Part shown: piece by piece, positions 57,771-64,000 of the stretch
Numbering within the stretch: the stretch's first letter is position 1
How the letters are laid out: each line of letters starts with the position of its first letter
NCBI GenBank assembly: GCA_035772405.1
Contig: JAYKKM010000382.1
Span: 451,001-515,000, forward strand
Length of the DNA: 64,000 bases
Origin: Chrysogorgia sp. JL179-B06
Lineage: Eukaryota; Cnidaria; Anthozoa; Scleralcyonacea; Chrysogorgiidae
Reading direction: 5' to 3'
Translations under genes and position numbers: made by a program
The notes under the pieces: generated by a model
Told to the model about the DNA's origin: nothing
Database searches by the model: none
Seen by the model: the letters and a program-made list of their open reading frames with translations, nothing else

Positions 57771-57773
57771 GTG

Positions 57774-58355
57774 GTTGATCTGTTAGATACATTCTAGCCT
57801 CCTTTTCATTGCTCGAGACATAGTTTGTACCACCTGGATGATTTGTGGATGGCTCGTCGTGGGTCATCTTCACGAAGCGTTGACCGGAACTGTCAATTTC
57901 AAAGGAAAAGCTGTTCACCGTGAGCGAACGTTGTCCTTCGCGACCTCGTCTACACCAGAACAGAACGATGTGAAACCATACGCAGCGGAGAAGAGAAAGG
58001 GGGTAGTTCAAATTGAACACTCCGCTGGTTTTCAATTTTGCAAGGTCTTCTTGTTGGAGTGGCGGTTTATGGTGAACGTTTTCTTTGCCACTTCGCTTCA
58101 GCTGTTTTATTTTTGCATCTAGCATCTGATTTGACCTTGTAAACCTTGGGTTGGCGGAGATTTTAATTCCCTTGTTGAATGGAGGAGAGTTGAGGAAACG
58201 TTCCACATCGTGTCTTAATCCAAGCAGCGCTGATTTGCTGTACTCTTCCTTGTTTTTCGTCCTAACTTCGGCGTAGAAACGACGAAGGTTTTCGTCCAGT
58301 TGGCCAATTGTCATGTTCTCGATTTTTGTCAAAATCTTTTTTTCATTGCACCAGT
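57774..58355 (-). CDS. Tyrosine recombinase (Crypton/ZMYM-type), middle exon
   Basis: After the acceptor TTACTCTTAG the minus-strand exon reads DWCNEKKILTKIENMTIGQL, then DENLRRFYAEVRTKNKEEYS, ALLGLRHDVERFLNSPPFNK, LSLLRCVWFHIVLFWCRRGR (a conserved region of these proteins), and ends TDQP, where element B is inserted. The core domain is intact in this exon. Splicing from 58985 gives TFQ-DWCNEKK in frame. Confidence 0.82.
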
Positions 58356-58984
58356 CTAAGAGTAATATGGAATAACATTCACGTTCAGGTACCGTATAAA
58401 ACTATTGTATGTATATACAATGATAAATGAGTGTAAACAAATAGTTATACCGAATAGTTTATTTCGTATTGAACGAAATTATACGTACTCGTAAAATGTC
58501 AACAATATATTTTAGTTCAGTAAAGTGAAGTATGTCATGTATGAACATTGGGACAATGATTTTATGCAGAAAAATGTTTTGTAACTGCAAATTATAGTTT
58601 ACATGAGTTTTTTAAACTTTTATTAGAATAATCCCCTCGCCCGGCGCGAAGCGCCGGCCGAAGGCCGAAGGCCTGAGGGAGAGGGTGCTAATATCGACCG
58701 GCGTTTAGTCCCTTATCACGCGAGATCCAAGCGGATCCTGATCTCGGATCGGCTTTATAGGTATATATATATATATATATATATATATGATCAACCGTCC
58801 TCATGCGCGGCATCGGAAAATGTGGCACTGGTAACTAGATACTCAGATTAAATTGTACCGTCACAAGAGACATAGTTTTTTGAGGAAATAGAAATCCGAG
58901 TCCGAGTATGTATTAGAAAAGAAAAGGCGGGCGAGGGGATTATTGCGAATTCGTATTTCTAGTTAAAGATAATATATTACATAC
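58356..58984 (-). other. Intron of the recombinase gene
   Basis: Bounded by GTATGT at 58984 and TTACTCTTAG at 58356 (minus strand). It contains the Helitron-like element 58632-58962, so little original intron remains. Confidence 0.7.
58632..58962 (+). mobile_element. Short Helitron-like element, 331 bp (tentative)
   Basis: Begins after AATAA with TCCCCTCGCCCGGCGC. It ends GCGAATTCGTATTTCTAG followed by TT, with a perfect palindrome CGAATTCG seven bases before CTAG. The inside has a GC-rich hairpin (GCGCCGGCCGAAGG...) and (AT)n. The same 3' end is shared by five other places in the window. A terminal inverted word (GGGCGAGGGGATTAT) is not usual for a Helitron. Confidence 0.4.
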
Positions 58985-59136
58985 CTTGAAAAGTTGAAAT
59001 TACCCAATTCGTTGCGGTTTTTGTCGCTTTCGAGTGACGGTTGTCTAGCAAAACGTTTAGCTCAGGGTCGGAAAGAGCAGCAAATCTTTCCTTTCCCGTG
59101 TGAACGCATTGTCTTTTGGTGGCAGGCTCTGTCGTT
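58985..59136 (-). CDS. Tyrosine recombinase gene, upstream exon
   Basis: The minus-strand frame reads TKRQCVHTGKERFAALSDPE, then LNVLLDNRHSKATKTATNWV and ISTFQ before GTATGT. FA.LSD.EL..LLDN..SK.TK is the characteristic beginning of Crypton/ZMYM-type proteins. No ATG is in frame before a stop, so an earlier exon or a lost start is required. The likely acceptor is ...GACAG at about 59137. Confidence 0.75.
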
Positions 59137-59307
59137 TAAATGTTTGAAATATGTAGTCAAGTAAAAATTCATCAAACGAACAGAATTATTTTGTTTACTT
59201 AATTTTTAAGCAAGCGAAAGAGCAAGCGGAAGTGAAACCCGTGATTTATTGAGTTATAATGACATGCCACCAGCCAATCAAATTGTTCGTTGTATCTCAC
59301 CTATTTT

Positions 59308-60075
59308 ATAATGGTTGTTTTGGGCTATATTGGTTGTTTTGGGCTATATTGGTTGTTTCGGACTATATTGGTTGTTTCGGGCTATATTGGTTGTTTTGGG
59401 CTATATTGGTTGTTTTGGCTATATTGGTTGTTTTGGGCTATATTGGTTGTTTTGGGCTATATTGGTTGTTTCGGACTATATTGGTTGTTTCAGGCTATAT
59501 TGGTTGTTTCGGGCTATATTGGTTGTTTCGGGCTATATTGGTTGTTTTGGGCTATATTGGTTGTTTTGGCTATATTGGTTGTTTTGGGCTATATTGGTTG
59601 TTTTGGGCTATATTGGTTGTTTCGGACTATATTGGTTGTTTCAGGCTATATTGGTTGTTTCGGGCTATATTGGTTGTTTCGGGCTATATTGGTTGTTTTG
59701 GGCTATATTGGTTGTTTCGGGCTATATTGGTTGTTTCGGGCTATATTGGTTGTTTCGGGCTATATTGGTTGTTTTGGGCTATATTGGTTGTTTCGGGCCA
59801 CCTTGGTTGTTTCGGGCTATATTGGTTGTTTTGGGCTATATTGGTTGTTTCGGGCTATATTGGTTGTTTCGGACTAAATTGGTTGTTTTGGGCTATATAG
59901 GTTGTTTCGGGATATATTGTTGGTTTCGGACTATATTGGTTGTTTCGGGCTATATTGGTTGTTTCGGGCTATATTGGTTTTTTCGGGCTATATTGGTTGT
60001 TTCGGGCTATATTGGTTGTTTCGGGCTATATTAGTTGTTTCGGGCTATTGGTTCTTTCAGGCTACTGGTTGTTCC
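59308..60075 (+). repeat. 19-bp minisatellite, long array
   Basis: About 40 copies of TTGGTTGTTTCGGGCTATA. Variants (TTTTGGGC, CGGACTA, CAGGCTA) fall in a higher-order pattern: the stretch 59355-59520 is repeated at 59535-59700 with the same variant order, so blocks of about nine copies were duplicated. All three forward frames are open without this meaning coding. Confidence 0.95.
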
Positions 60076-60089
60076 AGGCTACTTGTATA

Positions 60090-60255
60090 CTTTATATATT
60101 ATTATTATTATTATTATTTCCACATTTACTCGGTTTTACACCGGTTGTACCTGACATCTTGCTACTTCCTGCGGCATATAGATATTATTATTATTATTAT
60201 TATCATCATCATTATTATCATCATAATCATCATCATCATTATTATTATTGTGTTA
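60090..60255. repeat. (ATT)n and (ATC)n microsatellites
   Basis: ATT tracts at 60098-60117 and 60184-60203, then mixed ATC/ATT to 60250. Confidence 0.95.
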
Positions 60256-60297
60256 AACACACTGCTATAGTGAATGTGGGAGAGCTTGGAGTAGACA

Positions 60298-60420
60298 TAC
60301 GATGCATGGGCAATCGTCAAGCTCGTATGTTCAGAAAAATTATTCTGAGTCCCGGACAGGAATCGAACCTTCTGATTGCCGGTGCCGCAGGCAGCACACT
60401 AATCTTGACTTGGGGAGACA
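60298..60420. repeat. Partial MITE with tRNA-like T arm
   Basis: GGGCAATCGTCAAGCTCGTATG with TTCAGAAAA is one end of the family at 16051 and 62391. Then GGACAGGAATCGAACC resembles a tRNA T arm in reverse. The other end is missing. Confidence 0.55.
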
Positions 60421-61115
60421 CTTCATAAGAAGTGGATGGGGCACTTAGGAAGGGGCACTTCCTAAGAATTGTCAGAAATAATGTGAATTAAAATATTCTA
60501 ACTGTAAGTGGGATGAGGGTATTTCATATAATAGCCCCCTGACAATATGAAAAGGGCCTCAAACTATTATTTTGGATCTCTGTAAACCTGAACCAAACCA
60601 AATTTTTATGGATTAAATTGATAAAAATTTGTAATAGTAAGATTACATTTAATTTTTATCATGTCATATATTAAGGAAATGATAATGCAATGTCAGTATT
60701 TAATTAGTCAATGTATTAAGGCCGTAATACATTTCTGATATACTTAAATAAATAAATTCCCAGCCTACTGCACAAGCTATATATATAAACTTAATTTAAC
60801 CAGACTTATATGCGCTGCCTGCAAAAATCTAAAATTGATTTGCTCAGAATTATATTGGCCTTATCCAACACTATGAAACCCAAATTAGTCCACATGTATT
60901 GTAATTATAGGGTGATTTTTTCCAAGGTCTCACACTAATTTACAGGCCGCTTCAAGTTACGTTGCATGAAAAGTTCTCACACTGCCAATATTTAATTGCC
61001 ATCTGATGTACGGATAGAAGGTAAACTTATCATGTGAAGTTTTGTTTATTTCATTGAAAAAAATTGTTATTTCATATTATTATACACTGCATTAAAATAC
61101 TTAATTGCAACTATT
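60421..61115. other. No gene seen
   Basis: AT-rich sequence leading to the zinc-finger fragment. Confidence 0.5.
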
Positions 61116-61159
61116 TACTTTAAGTTTAAGGATTCATTGGTGTCCTTATGGATGTGACA

Positions 61160-61823
61160 TGTTTTTAATGTGGGAAGACAGTTAATGCAAATAATGCAAC
61201 AAGAGGATTGGCACGTCATTTTCGTGCATGCCACGCCATAACAGGCCAGGGGGAGACACTTGTTTGTGGGAAAAATGGTTGCAGGAGAACATTTAATTTG
61301 ATGAATTCCTTCTTGAGGCATATTAGGCGCATACATTTGAATGGCAATTTACAATTACAACCAGAACAACCCAATGACCAGGAGCTACTCGGTGAAGATC
61401 CCCCCATGGATGAAGATGATCGGGAGGAAAACTTAATGTCTGAAGAAGAGGAAAATTATGTTGAAACTTTTACTTTAGATTCTTTGAAACAACTAGCAAT
61501 CTCCATGATCATGAAGCTTAAGTCCTCTGCTGCAGTTCCTTTTTCTGCAATTGAAAGTGTCATGCGTGGTACTTATGTTCCAAGATAATGTTACAACACT
61601 TAAGCATAATATGTTGCATGTCATGCAAATGCATGATGTTGACACAACGTCAGCTGATGTTCAACATCTTTGCACAAAGTTTTCATCATTTCAAAACCCA
61701 TATTTAGGTATTGAAACCCCAAAGCAACAAATGGATTATATGATAGATAATTTAATGTTGGTTCCCAGCAGTATAAACAACATGGACTTTTTAAAACCCA
61801 TCCTAATGCGCAGTGCATTCTAA
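61160..61823 (+). pseudogene. C2H2 zinc-finger protein fragment of transposon type
   Basis: The frame reads CF-stop-CGKTVNANNATRGLARHF then RACH, a first zinc finger with TAA at 61166-61168. The second finger CGKNGCRRTFNLMNSFLRHI continues RRIH. An acidic linker (DPPMDEDDREENLMSEEEEN) and TFTLDSLKQLAISMIMKL follow. It ends at 61585, and a neighbouring frame goes on (DNVTTLKHNMLHVMQM to MDYMIDNLMLVPS). The order zinc fingers-acidic linker-helical region is what I recall for proteins accompanying animal EnSpm-like elements. The stop and frameshift make it a relic. Confidence 0.6.
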
Positions 61824-61884
61824 GCCGCAGTGGCTTCAACTTTTCTATGATGATGTTGAAGTTGCAAAGTTGCAAAGGATATTT

Positions 61885-63941
61885 ATCTAGGTCGTGAGCG
61901 GGAACATTTTGTTATTTTACTCGAAAAAACGTGAAATGTACGTGAATGAGTAATTTAAATAAAGAATGGCACAGCAGAAGAGAGCGAGAGGGGACAGTCT
62001 TTATTAAAAACAAAACTTCAATACTTATTCTGTGACAAAACAAACACAACAAGAAGGATTGCGACAGAAACAAGTCAAAGCGACTCGAAGACGATATCCA
62101 GTGTTATTCTCGTAATTTGTGCTTTATAATACTACAGAATAGTAAGTGTTTGTTCATATTTTGAAATTTCATGTACAGTATGTTTATTCTGTGGTTGATA
62201 ATGAGCCTATATAGTAGACTACAGCTGTGTTTCAGCTGTTTATACGACCTGAGCCTGGCCTACAATTTTGTAGTATATAAACAAGCATTACTCATGTATA
62301 TAGTATACTGGACCACTGGTCAGTGTTAATATATACACTGCTGTAGTGAATAAGGGAGAGATTGGAGTAGACAGATGATACATGGATGAGTGTCAAGCTC
62401 ATATCCTCAGAAAAATGATTCTGAGTTACAATGATGTATATACTGATTCTATTGATATATGTTCTATGCGGGTTGAATTTACTACAGCAGTTAACACATT
62501 AAAATTACTGATGTATAGTAACTGCCGCATAGGCACTTATATAATTTGAAACAGTAGACCATTGTTACCTCTCTGCATCTGAGTCTCGATTGCTCAAATG
62601 GTTAGAGTCACCAGTAATCAGAAGGGAATAATTTTCTGAGGATATGAGCTTGACGATCGTCTATACCTTTATGTATTGTATACTGGTCTGTATCCCATAA
62701 ACAATCTGTGTTTACTCCATCCATTATGAAACATGTTAGGCCTCAGTAGCTGGCGTAGTGGGCCATAACTTATTGTGCCTGATAATAGGCTTGGACAATA
62801 CTGGTCCTAGACTTGCAATGTAAAATATATGTACAGCTTATACCGGTATAGGATTATGTTAAATTGGGATGTTGATACGATCACTACCATGTATGTCAGC
62901 AGAAATTGTTAGGGATTGAACAAGTACTGTGTCAGCTAGATCATTATCAACAAGCAGGCTATAGGCATGTTGTCCTGAATATATAGGTTTTATGCCATGC
63001 TTTGTTGCACATACATATGGCTTTTGCATTAATAACCATCAAAATATGATATCTGCGTTAGGCATTATTATTATTAATAATAATTATAATACAATAATAT
63101 TTATACAGGATAGCCCCTTCAATGCTAACACTGGTATCAATGGCAGTCTTATTTCCTAACAAATTAAAGTTATTGCAAATATAAAGACATAATTAATATG
63201 TGTTCAGTACAATGTTACAAAAACTAATTTTAACTCAAAAGTTGTAATGCTGAAGATGTCAATTAAGGCAATTTATAAGGTGCGAAAACATGTATGTATG
63301 AACAGATTCATTAATTGAGATGAAATTAGTTCTTTAGATATGATATGAAAATGCCTTCACAGAATTTCTTAACTAGCATTACACAATCTAACTTTCTTCT
63401 AATTACAAGAGGTACCAATCCTAGGGTTTCTATGAACCAATCAGTTTCAAGTCCCGAGTTAGTAAAGATCAGTTTCCCTGCTCACCGTTGAGACCTCTCC
63501 AGATAAATCAATATTAAGTTATCCACATCCCCTGCCAGCTCAACATCGCAGTAGTCCAATGTGGGTAGAATTATCAAATTGCTGTATATAATCTATCCAC
63601 ACCAACAATCATGGAAAAACCCTAATATGTGTCTTAGTAAACCCAATTTGAATGGGCCCTATATATTTGCACTATGTATGCACCCCTATGATAAAGATGC
63701 ACTTTCTTCCTTCGACAGCCAATAGTGTCTGTTTATACTAACTATTACCAATCATGAATTTAGTTATTTATTTTTATGTCATATAAATTCAGACAACACA
63801 AAGCTCGCAGAGATATTGTCCACTGAAAGTCTATTCAGTTTGGTAAATGGATGGGCTATTATCTAATTCAGGTACAACTAAAAGTTAGTAAGAACTAAAA
63901 GAAGTAGCGGGAGAGGGGTTGTTGCGTATACGTATTTCTAG
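61885..63941 (+). mobile_element. Helitron-like element, about 2.06 kb, second copy (tentative)
   Basis: Plus-strand copy of 14776-16850: TCTAGGTCGTGAGCGGG after ATTTA, ending GCGTATACGTATTTCTAG before TTTTGAACG. It carries the MITE with tRNA-like centre at 62391-62661. The agreement with the left copy is high, including both outer flanks, so it is probably part of the inverted duplication rather than an independent jump. Confidence 0.45.
62391..62661. mobile_element. MITE with tRNA-like centre (right-arm copy)
   Basis: Ends GTCAAGCTCATATCCTCAGA and (inverted) the same followed by GATCGTC. On the plus strand GAGTCTCGATTGCTCAAATG then GTTAGAGTCACCAGTAATCAG resembles a tRNA D arm and anticodon arm. 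Confidence 0.65.
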
Positions 63942-64000
63942 TTTTGAACGTTATCTCGGTCAATATTTAACCATTTTCAATTCTCAAAACAGATTTGGAT
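63942..64000 (+). repeat. Interspersed repeat Q, cut by the window end
   Basis: Starts TTTTGAACGTTATCTCGGTC and continues to CAGATTTGGAT. Directly after the CTAG end, exactly as at 14775 on the other arm. Confidence 0.75.

Larger units (their letters stand above)
48084..57773. mobile_element. CACTA-like DNA transposon, element B, 9.7 kb, inside the recombinase gene
   Basis: Ends CACTGTAAAAACGGAATGGT and (inverted) CACTGTAAAAACGAAATGGT. The dinucleotide TG (CA on the gene strand) flanks both sides. Removing it gives GATCAACCAGTTGATGG, which restores an unbroken recombinase frame (TDQP-VDGYK). Near both ends are many AATTGGTT/AACCAATT words in both orientations. Inside are two possible exons (53121, 56688), nested MITEs and repeats, and no recognised DDE transposase. 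Confidence 0.88.
45166..61875. other. Block of about 16.7 kb present only in the right arm
   Basis: The arms diverge at GTTCACAC (45157-45165) and agree again from AAGGATATTTATCTAGG (61876). In the left arm only about 155 bases lie between these points. The block carries the Harbinger fragment, the tyrosine-recombinase gene with element B inside, both 19-bp minisatellites and the zinc-finger fragment. Confidence 0.65.
33178..64000. other. Right arm of the inverted duplication, with large insertions
   Basis: Matches the left arm (14713-23528) in inverse order. Colinear blocks are 33178-34553, 42012-43115, 44062-44657, 45117-45165 and 61876-64000. The intervening sequence consists of later insertions (34659-36885, 39145-41500, 43116-44061, 44658-45107 and the 45166-61875 block) and of an intron that differs from the left one. 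The outer boundary is not reached within the window. Confidence 0.75.

Noticed and set aside
47226..60428. Hydrophobic repeat proteins of 144-239 residues (CFGLYWLFRAILVVSGYIG)
   Set aside because: They arise from a 19-bp minisatellite with no stop in any frame; three overlapping frames give the same peptide. Kept only as a curiosity.

Overview
The window is eukaryotic, AT-rich and dominated by repeats, with introns (GT...AG), animal-type LINEs, CACTA-like, Tc1/mariner-like, PIF/Harbinger-like and Helitron-like elements, tRNA-headed repeats and long (AT)n tracts. The gene content (an MFSD6-like transporter, a Crypton/ZMYM-type tyrosine-recombinase gene, a HARBI1-like fragment) points to an animal, and the mix of elements is what one sees in cnidarians or other early-branching invertebrates. 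That placement is inference.

Layout. Bases 167-12035 are one large CACTA-like element (element A). It has CACTGCAAAAA ends, a TG target duplication, TGAGTAA/TTACTCA words near both ends, and about ten copies of a 463-484 bp satellite inside. At 12.6-14.5 kb, tandem units of about 280 bp, each carrying a tRNA-Ala-like sequence, sit between (AT)n tracts in two opposing blocks. From about 14.5 to 23.5 kb and again from 33.2 kb onward the window holds two inverted copies of one locus, built around a two-exon MFSD6-like transporter gene (minus strand: exons 22156-23427 and 18293-18500; plus strand: exons 33290-34553 and 42012-42217). Both copies carry frameshifts. Each arm has collected its own insertions, and the other arm often preserves the empty site, so target duplications can be read directly.

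The spacer between the arms (23.5-33.2 kb) holds diverged repeats, tRNA-Leu-headed SINE pieces and a nearly full LINE (27923-31023). The right arm contains a 2.2 kb TA-flanked transposon (34659-36885), a 5'-truncated second LINE (39145-41500), a 946 bp Tc1/mariner-like MITE (43116-44061) and a 450 bp element with a 9-bp duplication (44658-45107). It also holds a block of about 17 kb absent from the left arm, with a Harbinger fragment, a tyrosine-recombinase gene read on the minus strand (exons 58985-59136, 57774-58355, 47490-48083), and a second CACTA-like element (element B, 48084-57773) inserted into its coding exon. A 19-bp minisatellite lies on both sides of that gene.

Almost nothing here looks like an intact working gene. 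The best candidates are the right-hand MFSD6-like copy (few indels) and the tyrosine-recombinase gene (intact reading apart from element B and a possible 3' frameshift). Many single-base indels in homopolymers, in otherwise open frames, may be residual long-read sequencing errors rather than real mutations. All positions were read by eye and all family calls rest on motif recognition, not searches.
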